The translations under genes were made by a program, and so were the position numbers. Shown here piece by piece: positions 11,176 to 24,200 of a stretch of 64,000 nt of DNA (position 1 is the first letter of the stretch; every line of letters starts with the position of its first letter). The notes under the pieces were generated by a model. That model saw only the letters and a list, made by a program, of their open reading frames with translations, was not told where the DNA came from and did no database searches. The stretch covers positions 9,754,001-9,818,000 of the forward strand of contig NC_085133.1 in NCBI RefSeq assembly GCF_030269925.1, given 5' to 3'. This DNA comes from Bombyx mori (taxonomy: Eukaryota; Arthropoda; Insecta; Lepidoptera; Bombycidae).

Positions 11176-11214
11176 ATGGTTTTGGAAAAATGGATAACCC
11201 CTTTCAAGAGACAA
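11176..11214 (+). CDS. Transporter exon 1 (start codon, 13 codons)
   Basis: The ATG opens MVLEKWITPFKRQ and runs into a strong donor (CAA|GTAAGTGA) in phase 0, which joins exactly to exon 2 beginning CFVVAGVSLN. Insect sugar transporters usually start with such a short hydrophilic leader before helix 1. The overlapping ATG at 11190 would reach the same donor out of frame with exon 2 and is rejected. The 5' UTR and promoter are not resolved. Confidence 0.7.
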
Positions 11215-12711
11215 GTAAGTGAATTTTACTATTTAAGTTTTCTCGGCTCAGTTTAGTGTTCAAAGTTCACAATAAAATACACATTAAAATCGATAGCGAT
11301 GTGACTCCAGTTTACATATTAAAATGACGTATATAACAAAAAAATAAAATCGAAAAATAGTTAACGACCTTATGTTAATAACCATAAAGATAACTATACT
11401 AATTTATAAATCTACAGTGGTTTTTACGGATGTTCCGTTATAACTACTGAACAATGCATCGGATTGACTTGAAACTTGGTATCCATGTATTATAGAAAAT
11501 ACATGTACTTAATGCATAGGCTAATATTTACATATATGAGCGTTGGACTCCCTACACCAGTTGCGGGGGCGTTAATGATGAGAATCTTTGTGGGGGTGAG
11601 AAATAATAATGTTAATTTTAAATACTCAGCGAAGCGGACGAGTACAGCTAGTAAACTTATAATTTTGAATAAGCCAGGTTGAAATAAGAGTCTGTTAAGA
11701 CGGCAAACTTTTACCTTGGACTTTTTATGTATTTTATTTGGGAGGCAGCGGCTTAGCTTGGCTTGGTTGACGGTAACCACTCACCATCAGGTGGGCCGTA
11801 TGCTCGTCTGCCTACAAGGGCAATAAAAAAAAACGCGTATGTCTCCAGATACTCTCTGTCTCATAATAAGTGGTTAAAGTAATCCAAATGTTCGCTGAAG
11901 GACATATGATAGGCCTAAATATGTAATTTATATCGTATCCATATTCATTTTTTTAACAAACTTTTCTATCTTTTTCTTTTATGCATATGTATATACATAT
12001 GTCTATATTTAGGAATACCTCAACGTAATTTTGATTTGATGAGAGCAATTTGAAAAATTGGCAAATTTGTAAATTAGCATCCTTATCAAGCACTGTTAGA
12101 GAACAATATAGTATTTTCATTACCATGACCCAGAGAGATAGTTCACTAAAAAAAAAATAAGGAAACATATTACTTTATTTTTACGTGCAGCCCGCTAACC
12201 TCCCACTGTTTTCAAGTTTTAAACTTTATTAAGGCGTCTCAATTAGATTTCTATGAAAAGTTAACATCATGGTTTGTTTTTTCACGAGATAGATAAGTGC
12301 CGACACCCATCTATTGTTACATAGACACTGGGTCCATACAGATAGCATCATGAATACCACTAGACGACCTGATTTCTTCCGCGTCCGAATTCTCAATTGC
12401 ACGTATTGGACAACGACTATCACGCTCTTCAATCTGTCAAAAAATTGTGAGAAAGAAAAAGAGAAACCCACAAAACTTTCATAAATACAAATGAATACTC
12501 ACATTTCGAGAACTCCCAGACACAGCCCACTGAGTTTCTCGCCGGATCTTCTCAGTGGGTCGCGTTTCCGATTAGGTGGTAGACTCTGCGAAGCACGGCT
12601 TTTGCTAGGGTTCGTGTTAGCAACGTCATCAGGTTTGAGCCCCGTGAGCTCACCTACAAACGTTAGGGTTACGCTGAAATAGCCCCTCAAGGCTCTCAGG
12701 TTAGGTAGGAA

Positions 12712-12762
<51 letters not shown>

Positions 12763-15700
12763 CTTTGAGTACAAGGATTAGTATCTACTGCGCTATCATT
12801 ATCTCTGTCTGGAGCGAAATACTTCATTCCCATACGAAATATAAATTAGGTTCAAATCATTCGGTGACCTTGACCGCACGTCTTAAGGTTAACGACGCCA
12901 TATACAGTAACGTGACGTCACACAAACGCAACTTTATGTAATAAAAAAAACACAACACACACACAAAAGAAAATCTGTGCCTTAATTTGAACTAGTGGTC
13001 CCGCAGTAGTCGAAATTCGACTATAATTAATTGGAATTGTAAGTTTGTACACTATTATGATTGTATTTTATACTTCTATAATCACTAATTTCGCCAAGGC
13101 TACTCTATAAAAATATTAACAAAGACAAACAATATTTAATCTCAATTTGACAACAGGCGTCAAGAACAAAAGTTTGACAATAAATAGTATGCATGCGTGT
13201 GTGCGTCAAATACATGGTATGTAGTGTGTGTAAAGTTTTCTTTATTGATTTAATGTATCTTTTATGCATTATTTAAAAAAGTATTAGCATTGTGCACTTC
13301 TTCTCTATGTTCTCTATAAGTGTGGAAAATGTCATACTCCTCCGTCCGCTCAAATTTCGTAAAAAGGTATACAACGTTTTTGCTTCACGTATTAATATAT
13401 AGATTATTTAAATTTATAAGTTTGAACATTGCAAGTGGCACTCAAACTTTTTCGTTCCGTAAACTTCTTAATACGCAATCACTTGTTGTATTTCTAGTAT
13501 GAACTTTGTGTTTATTTCGATGCGTCTACATCCTGACATAAGAAACTGTGTCTTCCCTCGGATATTTATAGGTTATATGTCTTATCGAGCCCCGTTTTCT
13601 ATTTACTAGATCTGTCTCGTATAGAATTCGATGTGTAGTCTAGGCGATCTTGCTGTGGATCGATACTATATCAAATACCAAATTTTCATTTCATTTTAAT
13701 TTTAGAATATTTGTTTTTAATACTCTTTCTCATTTCGGTTTGAAGGGCGGGGCAGCCGTCGTAACTATACTGAGACCTTAGAACTTATATCTCAAGGTGG
13801 GTGGCGCATTTACGTCGTAGATGTCTATGGGCTCCAGTAACCACTTAACACCAGGTGGGCTGTGAGCTCGTCCATCCATCTATGCAATAAAAAAAAAAAA
13901 AAAAAAAAATCGAAAAGATCGCTGCTATAAAAAACAAAAATGACCGAAACACTTCAATATCTTTGATCAGTCATTGACGTCATTTATTGTGTGACGGAAG
14001 TAAGCAGACGGCTGATAGATAAGATATATATACATAATATAATATATTTACATAATATCTAAGATATAAATATATAAGATAATACATTTTTATACGCATT
14101 ATATTAACCACGTGTATGCACCGCCTATTAATATGACGGACATAATGAATCGTATGAACGAATCCATCTAATGCTGAGTGATCAACATCGCTGGTGGTAG
14201 GACCTCTTGTGAGTCCGCACGGGTAGGTACCACCTGTAACTATACTGGGACCTTAGAACTTATATCTCAAGGTGGGTGGCGCATTTACGTTGTAGATGTT
14301 TTTGGACTCGAGTAACCACTTAACACCAGGTGGGCTGTGAGTTCGTCCAGCCATGGCAACAAAAAAAATGGCAACCAGCCAATGCCAATCCTGGTTCAAG
14401 TTATAATGAAGTTTGGTAACGTGTTATTACAGCGACTTATAAAATTGCATTTATAATTGCATTACCTTGAGATCTTAATGCAGCAATTCGTGTCGAACCA
14501 TTCTAACCGGTTTAAATGCACACAGTACCGTCAAATGTCCTGACCGCTAATTCTCATCAGTCAAGTACAAAGCATCAAATGAATTAAAACCGAAATCCGG
14601 GTAGGATTTACTGTCTCAAAGTTTAGGATGTTGAAAAATTTCGTGTTTACCCTAAACAGGTTTTTTTCCCTACCTATGCTGATAGCCTTGAGAGGCTATT
14701 TCAGCGTAACCTTAACTAGTAGGTAAGCTCACGGGGCTCAAACCTGACGATGTTGCTAACACGAACCCTAGCAAGAGCCGTGCTTCGCTCGTAAAACCCT
14801 TCGTCGCAAGCGACGGCCTAAACAGTCTAATGGTGTGATGTAAACAAAAGTGCATTGGACCTTGAAAATATATTCAGAACGGTATAATTAAAACATTTCA
14901 GTGTGCTTAGTATGAGCTTTTTAACGTTCTCGATACCGTAAAAGTTAACTCAAATTTGTATGGAGTTTGAATGTTTGCCTACGTTTGCCGCTAGGGGCGC
15001 TGTTCCAACTCCATACAAATCTGAGTTAACTTTTACGCCATTGAGAAATTAAAAACTCGGATTAATCACACAATATTGAGTACAGTACAATGAATAAATA
15101 CCCTCCGGTATATTTTGTCTGTCTGATAATGAAAAAGAAATAGAGAAATTGATATTTAGCTATAACATAAATACGATAAATTTTTTTATTGCTATTTAAC
15201 ATGCCTGTATCTGCAAGTCTTTTACATGATTTATTGAAAAAAAAAAACGTTGTTTTTCGGAAATCCAAATAGTTCGGTCATCTTATCGGCATGATAATAT
15301 ATATTTTTAGTGACTATTTTATATCGATCAAAACTTTTTTCAATACTTTGTTATTGTCAACTATTTTCCCTCTTTTTCAACCATAATTTCGGAAAGGCAT
15401 GACAGCTTCGTGGCAGAAATATGGCAGAATGGCGGTACTTACTCGATCGGTCTCACTCGCAAATATATACAATCCGATATCCGATACGTATTAATTATTA
15501 CAAAATCTCTGATCGGCACTCATCATTGACCCTGTGTGACATATATCGAATGAAATCACGAATCGGCCATAAAGTTATTGATTTATATTATAATATCGAG
15601 CCAAGATAATCGCCTCTATAGTATTGTATGTAAAGGTTTCATTCTTATCAGATCGACTGAATTTACGATCTTTTGATTCTGATCAAGAAGTTATCTGACA

Positions 15701-18194
15701 TTGAAAACGAAGTTTAGTGACATATTCGTCGACAATTTTATTACATAATTTTTTTATATCATCATCCTCAAATGTTTTCCGATAGTATATCTTGGTTTTA
15801 CGTAGACCCAACTGCGGGATTAACCGACTAACTTATTGTAGCAGATTTTTAACTGTTCTTACGACAGTAAAAAAATTATAAAGGTCGTAGGGAGACGAGC
15901 ACACCGCCCACCTGATGGTGAGTGGTAGCCGTCGCTCATGAATGGAAAGTTGGGTTCAATTCGATAGGATAATACCATATGCAGTTGGATAACGAACAAG
16001 CGAATGTTCGCACTTTTTTGTTTATTACGTAGACAGGTAAATAGCGTCAACAAACAGGTAAATAGGTTAATAGAGTCACCCAATTTTTTTTTTTATTGTT
16101 TAGATGAGTGTATGAGCTCACAGCCCACCTGGAGTTAAGTGGTTACTGGAGCCCATAGACATCTACAACGTAAATGCGCCACCCACCTTGAGATATAAGT
16201 TCTAAGGTCTCAAGTATACAACGGCTACCCCACACTTCAAACCGAAACGCATTACTGCTTCACGGCAGAAATAGGCAGGGCGGTGGTGGGGGCACCTACC
16301 CGTGCTGACTAACAAGAGGTCCTACCACCAGTAATTTTTCGGGCTGCGGGCAAGGACCTCCTACGAGGTATGCGCCGCGTAGTTCACGGGTGCCCTACGC
16401 GGTGCACTGAACTAGTTATATCGATTTCTGTTACTAAGCGCCCGGATTGCCTAACTTTGCCTTCTTTTGTTCAGCGGTAGGCAGCGGCTTGGCTCTGCCC
16501 CTGGCATTGCTGAAGTCCATGGGCGACGGTAACCACTCACCATCAGGTGGGCCGTATGCTCATCTGTCTATAAGGGCAATAAAAAACATTAAAAAAATGT
16601 ATGTTTTTGTCATCAAGGTCTCTCAGAAATTGATTCCTTCTCAGTATCTTCGGACTCGTTTTTCCCAGAATCTACTAGATATTCCGGCGATTTAGTAACA
16701 GAAATCTATATAATTACTTCAGTGGGCCACGTAAGGCACCGGTGACCTACTTTGCAATCAAAGGGTTAAGTATTTCAATAGAAAAATTGTAAGCTGTCTG
16801 CGGGATTTGAGTACCGGCACAGTCGCATCGTATTGGATACTCCTTGCGTCATAACCTGTAGGCCACGGCGACTGTGACGAAGTCAAATTCTTATACGAAT
16901 GCAAAATTGTATCGTGATTTAAGTTTTCATATTTTTTTATTTTTTATTGCTTAGATGGGAGGACGAGCTCACAGCCCACCTGGTGTTATGTGGTTACTGG
17001 AGCCCATAGACATCTACAACGTAAATGCGCCACCCACCATGAGATATAAGTTCTAATGTCTCAGTATAGTTACAACGGCTACCCCACCCTTCGAACCGAA
17101 ACGCATTACTGCTTCACGGCGGAAATAGGCGGGGTAGTGGTACCTACCCGTGCGGATTCCCAAGAGGTCCTGCCACCAGTATTTACAGTTGAGGCTTAGT
17201 AAGTCTTTTAACGTTCTCGATAGCGTAAAAGTTAACTCAAACTTGTATGGAGTCTGAACAGCGCCTCTAGCGGCAAACGCAGGCAAACGTTCCAACTCCA
17301 TACAAACTTCAGTTAACTTTTACGGTAAAACGACTCGCACTAAGCACACTTGTCTCGCTTACAGTGTTTCGTGGTCGCTGGCGTGTCTCTGAACATGTCG
17401 CAGCTTGGAATGGTGTTTGGATACGCTGCCATTCTCGTGCCACAGCTGCGAAAGTCGGACTCGCTCATACCAATCGATGAAGCCTCCGAATCTTGGGTCG
17501 GTGAGTACACAAAACTGATTCGTGCCGATTACAACCGCAAGGAATTTGGTATAAACTGAAACTTGAAACGTCCTACCTTTTTTTTATTGCTTAGGTAGGT
17601 GGACTGCCCACATGATGTTAAGTGGTTACTGGAGCCTAACGCAAATGCCCCACCCGTCTTGAGATATAAGTTCTAAGGTCACAGTATAGTTACAACGGCT
17701 GCCCCACCCTTCAAACCGAAACGCATTACTGCTTTACGGCGGAAATAGGCGGGGCGGTGGTACCTGCCTGCAGGGACTCACAAGAGATCCTACCACCAGT
17801 AATTACGCAAATTATAATTTTGTGGGTTTGATTTTTATTACACGATGTTATTCCTTCACCGTGGAAGTCAATCGTGAACATTTGTTTAGTACGTATTTCA
17901 TTAGAAAAATTGATACCCGCCTGGGGGATTCGAACACATGCATCGGATGTCTTATCCATTAGGCCACGACGACTAATTTTCACCATATCCAAACTAATGC
18001 GAGTACTATTTAAATTTATTTATAGGTAATAAGTTAATCGTTATACAACCGCTACAACCCCGATAACTAGTACCTATAAGGAACAAGCAGCGGCTTGGCT
18101 CTGCCCCTGACATTGCTGAAGTCCATGGGCGACGGTAACCACTCACCATCAGGTGGGCCGTATGCTCGTCTGCCTACAAGGGCAACAAAAAAAA

Positions 18195-18225
<31 letters not shown>

Positions 18226-21200
18226 CAAGAGCTTTATTGATAGGGAATCCAATCTCTACGTATTTGAAACATAGCCTTTGGTGTCCCAAATCGACGTTTT
18301 GTTGCAAAAGTTTTAGCAACCGTCGCTACCAGATCAAGGAAATAACTCCATTGCAAATTATTTCTTTAGCTTAACGCTATAGAGGTCGTATCTGAATACT
18401 GACTACAAAATAAATGCGTCTGTTTTTTTTTCTTTGTGTCTGACAAACACGCAGGTTTCCAAATTATTTCTCAAGGTCGTTCGCCAACGTCGAATTCAGA
18501 CGAAAGATCTCGAAAATTACGTGTTCTGAATTAAATGAAAATTTCCTCCTTTTGAAGTGTCCGAAATTAGTTAAAAAAATATCTTGTCTATTACGTTTTC
18601 TTACTATCCTACTATTTAGTAAAATTTATGTAATAAAAAATAAGTAATAAAAATCATATATGTGCGTAGACATAAAAAAGGCCGTAAAAAAATTATTTTA
18701 ATTCAGGTATTACTTACAAAGCTGGAAGAACCTTTGAGCCAAAAGCAATCCGTCCATCCCTAAAAAAAACCTTTGTCCCGGACGTTGGACACGTTCATAA
18801 GCGACATCGAACATTTACCATCGGAGAATGTGTTATTCCGCTATCAAAAAACATATAAATGAGACCACACTTATCACTAACCGAGCTTAGTAAATCTTTC
18901 TTCTTTCTTTATATATAAAAATGAATTGCTGTTCGTTAGTCTCGCTAAAACTCGAGAACGGCTGGACCGATTTGGCTAATTTTGGTCTTGAGTTATATAT
19001 GAAAATTCTCGGAATTAAATAAAAATAACAATTTTGTTTTCCTTTGATGTGTACCCCGTCGGACGGATTACTTTTGTTTGTTTTAAGTTTATTTTATACA
19101 AAAGTTTAGGTCTTTTATTTATCGATTGAGGCACTACGAAGTCTGCCGGGTCCGCTAGTAAATAAATAAATACCTGTTGCCCTTTGCAAAGGACTTTTTT
19201 TTACTTGTTTTTTTTTTTCTCTCTTAGCCTTATGTAAAGGACTGTGCTGAGCGACCATGTCTCAGTGCTAAATAGATACTATTATTATAGATATTTATCC
19301 ATAATTCGGTCCTTCCTTTCCTTTTGTTTGTTTTAAGTTTATTTTATACTAATTTTTAGGTATTTTGTTTATCGATTGAGGCCCTACGAAGTCTGCCGTG
19401 TCATTTGGGTTGCAGACATACGTAGCTTGTGTCATCTTCGTTCATCTGTGAAGAATTTTAAACTCAATATTTTCTGCAAGTCATTCTAACTAGAACTAAA
19501 TTTTAGAACAAGCAATAAAATAAGCTAAACACGATTCTCATAATAATATAAGTTCCGTTTATAGGTACTACACCGTGAATAATAATTACATCGCGTGATA
19601 CAAACTTAGAAAACAATAAAAACAATAGGTACATTATTCAATATTTTTTTATTGCTTAGATGCGTGGACTAGCTCATACCCCACCTGATGTTAAGTGGTT
19701 ACTGAAGCCCATAGACATATACAACGTAAATGCGCCACCCACCTTGAGATATAAGTTCTAAGGTCTCAATATAGTTACAACGGCTGCCCCACCCTTCAAG
19801 CCGAAACGCATTACTGCTTCACGGCAGAAATAGGCAGGGTGATGGTACCTACCCGTGCGGACTCACAAGAGGTCCTACCACCAGTTTGTTTTAGAACCTT
19901 CGATTAGATGTGTGGTCAATACCGTTTTTACTATAAGGACAGACGGGGCCCGTGTCCAGGGCCCCCATTCTCAGGGGGCCCTGAAAGACCGACAATTTCT
20001 CTCACACGTTTATTCTCAAAACATTTTTGTCGGGCACATTACACTTTTTTCACAAATCAGTAATCAGAAGATATTTACAAGGAATATACTATGCCTATAA
20101 TAGAAGATTTTGCTCAACAGAGATCCCGAAAGAAACCGTTATCGGAATCGCAACCAAAAAACCAGCAGCATTCTAATATCATTAATGACATATTATATCA
20201 TACTATATGTCATTACCTTTAATAAATGGTCATACTCAGTATTGTTAAAAATGTTATTATAATTCGCTTTTTTTACTTTCCAAAAGGACCTCAAATTCTT
20301 GTGTGCCCAAGGGCCCCATCCTAGTTTAAGACGTCCCTGTGTGTGGTAAGACCTCTTATGAGTCCGCACGGGTGGGTACCACCACCCTGCCAATTTCTGC
20401 CGTGAAGCAGTAATGCGTTTCGGTTTGAAGGGTGGGGCAGCCGTTGTAACTATACTTGAGACCTTAGAACTTATATCTCAAGGTGGGTGGCGCATTTACG
20501 TTGTGGATGTCTATGGGCTCCAGTAACTACTTAACACCAGGTGGGCTGTGAGCTCGCCCACGCAAAAAAGATGTTAGTAGAATTATTTTGTCCGTGCAGT
20601 TTGGGTCATAAAAAATCGGAGCGGTGAAGCGAGTATTTCGCTCTCTCTTCCACTCACGAGCCTTATGGACGGGCATAGTGATGCACATTATTGTTATCGA
20701 TAAGCCTTATCGATAGTGTATTTAGTTTTGTCATTTTGTGGGTTAGTGATAAAAATGAAAGAAAAAATCACTACCTAATCGAACACTTACACCACATATC
20801 GCCGCAGCAAATTAACGAGAACGGCAGAAATTAACATTTTGTAACTTTTCGGGATCTATTCTTATTTCAGTGACAAATTTTAACACATTGTTGATAAGAA
20901 CACGTGCAAATATTATTTGGAATAATTTCTGCCGTTTTGATACAAAACAAAGGAGTAGCCATTGTGTCACTAAAGAAATTCAGAGAACGAATGCATAAAA
21001 ACACATTTCTCCTCGACATAATGTGCTATAATTTTCAGGTAAGTAAGTACAAATGACTCATAACATAACAATGTCTCACCATTTTTCGTATACCTCATTC
21101 GATGACTCATTTGTTTTTATCGATAACGGCGTTGCGCCCGCGCAACATGCTCACCGCCCTAGCCGGGCTATGTTTCATGACCCAAACTGCACGGACAAAA

Positions 21201-24200
21201 TAATTCTACTATAGTTACGCTAATCTTTATTATAAAAAAAAATATTAATTAGTTTTTGTCACTGTCACAAGCAGCAGGTGCAATAATTTCGTACAGAAAA
21301 ATTACAATATTGTTTTCAATGTTTACTTTACCTCTATTTGAACTACAACAGCAAACACAGCTGCAATTTTACAATGTCGTCGATTGTGGATAAACAAATA
21401 AAAGTACTTTTTTTGTCAAATGATCCTTCATGAACGCTTTCAGACATTACTTTACTGCTGATGCACGTTGCATTATCCCAATAAGACGAATCGGTTGGAA
21501 ATTCGGTACTTGATGTTTTAAAAATTATATTTACGTTACAAAATAAAAGAAAAACACATTCCACAAACAGATCCCGCTAATTCTGGTCTTCTTCCTGTTG
21601 TCCATCTGTTCTGTACGCCAAGCAAGAAAATCTATCGAATTCGTAATCTAAATGTATCGAGTTGTCGATACGAAAACGGATCGTTACATTAGATGGTAGT
21701 ACTCGATAGCCAGCCTTCGAGAGATTTACGTTACCTAACCCATGCATCAGCCCGCTGAGTTTCTCGCCGGATCTTCTCAGCGGGTTGCAATTCGGATCCG
21801 GTAGTAGATTCATTCGCGAAGCAATTGCTCTTGAGTTGTTAGGTCTCCTTCGGAGGCGCTCGGGCAGTTGTTGGCAAATCCCATCCCTCCTGGCCGAGCC
21901 TTTGCTCGCCCAACTGTCCTGGTGAAGCTGGAAAGGCCTCCGGGCCACCAGTAATTATAGTTATTTCAGATCTTGGAACCCATCGGAATTTTGAGGTCAG
22001 ATGGGAAAAGGCCCGATGGAGTCACGCTGATTCCATGGTCAGTTGGTAGGTGCCTGGTATGGGATGCTACTTGTGTGGATACTGTGGCTCCCTGTCATTT
22101 AGATGGTACTTCGTCCCGCCCCGGTTCAGCTGCAGCTTCAGCAGAAATTACAAAAAAGCGGAAGTATTCGGGTTTGGGGTCTTCTTATTCTTTTTTGCCT
22201 TTCGCGGTTGAGACGATGGGCCCTTGGGGCCCTGAAGCAAAGAAATTTTTAACAGAAATCTCCAAACGCTTGAAGGAAGTTACACATGATGCTAAGGCTG
22301 GCTGGTACTTTGCACAGAGAGTGAGTCTGGCTGTCCAACGAGGCAACGTAGCCAGTATCTTGGGGACTGTGCCTCCTTCAAGCGCGTTGGAAGATCTGTT
22401 CTACTGTGTGGGTTGAGTTAAAAAAAAAAAAGTTATTTCAGATTATAGGGAGAACTATAAAATAAATTCATATTAAACGCATTAAAAAAACGTAATATGT
22501 AGTTTACATGATACCTAACAGTATGCAATATAAATTAATGGGAGGATCCGAAACGACCAGTGTGCTTATTGCGAGTTTTTAACGTTCTCGATAGTGTAAA
22601 AGTTAACTCGAATGTTTCGTTACGTTTTGTGATCATTGACCTTCGATTAAACTCCTCAGTCGATCTTTTCGTCGAAATATAAGCGTTACTTGCATTTTAT
22701 AATTAAAATTGTAAACTAATGTGTAATTTTTTTTTGTTTTAAATTAATGAACTACTCACACATTTAAAGCGTTAATAGATTGTTTAATTTAGTGACTTTT
22801 AATGAATTTTGAAGGTTGCGTTCTGAAATACAAGTATAATGTAGGAAGTCAACGGATAGTTTTCCATAAAAAAAAACAATAATCCTTTTTTTGTTATTTT
22901 CCGTTTGCCTGGAACAGAGATTATAATCGCCCATTGTAACGACTGTTAAATAATTTAATATTTTCTTAATGTTTTTTTTTGGTGTTGGTATAATAAATCA
23001 AACTGTTTTGAATACTATATATAATAACCTAGGATACTCATTCTCCTGCCCTTCTGCAAGTCACTAGAGGTCGGCGCAATATGTTTTCTCCTTCCATACT
23101 CCTCTATCATATACCATTTCTACGCTCACTCCCCTCTTACACATATGGACTTTCGCGCAATCCATCCATTTTTTCTTAGGTCTACCTCTTCCTCTAAAGC
23201 CTTCCACATTCATAGTCAAAGCTCTCTTAAAAATCTCATTGTCAATTCGTCTCATCATATGTCCATACCATCCCAAACGCGCACTTCTCAACTTTCTGTC
23301 ACAGATGCCACTTTCAGACTTCCTCTGACATATTCATTCCATATTATATCCATTCATGTTACGAATACTATAAGGATACTTAATAAACAGGATTATTGGT
23401 AATTCGATTTATTCCGGCCAGGATAAGATCCTCCTCCATCTTGCATCATGTTCCTCAGTACTGAAGATCGTGACCCTTACCGAGCCCTATTGTTCGGACT
23501 ATGTAAATAATGGTATTTCGTGCCCTCTGCGCAGTGCATAGCGACATTTATGTTGGAGTCCAATGTCGTCTTAATTTGATCAGACCAGCGCATGTGACTA
23601 CGCCCCCTTGGCCTCTTTCCTTTCATTTTGCCCATGATTAGTAGTTTTTAGAGATCATCAACCTTCTTCCTCGCAACGTGACCGAAAAACTCGAAATTAT
23701 AATTTGCGTAATTACTGGTGGTAGGACCTCTTGTGATTCCGCGCGGGTGGGTACCACCACCCTGCCTATTTCTGCCGTGAAGCAGTAATGCGTTTCGGTT
23801 TGAAGGGTGGGGCAGCCGTTGTAACTATACTTGAGACCTTAGAACTTATATCTCACGGTGGGTGGCGCATTTACGTTGTAGATGTCTATGGGCTCCAGTA
23901 ACCACTTATTACCAGGTGGGCTGTGAGCTCGTCCACCCATCTAAACAATAAAAAAAAGCCACGTAGGCAAGTGATGGAAAGTCTTGTAGAGACGCCCAGT
24001 TCTTCCAGGATCTATGCGTTGGTCCGATATGCCATCCAGGGAATTCGCATCATCTTCCTCTAGCACGACATAGGATGGAAGGGCAAAAATGCTATAGATT
24101 TAACCCCCTCAATCTATGGACGAAAGTTGGGACCTAAAAGTAATCCTGTAGGTTATAAACGAAAATTTGGTTCTCTCTGGTCTTCGCGAGTCACAGACAC

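Noticed and set aside
11190..11214. Alternative ATG (MDNPFQET) for transporter exon 1
   Set aside because: Through the same donor it joins exon 2 out of frame.
12499..12774. 91-codon minus frame starting MYSKGFFFFF
   Set aside because: It translates the poly-A tail and 3' tail of a LINE in reverse.
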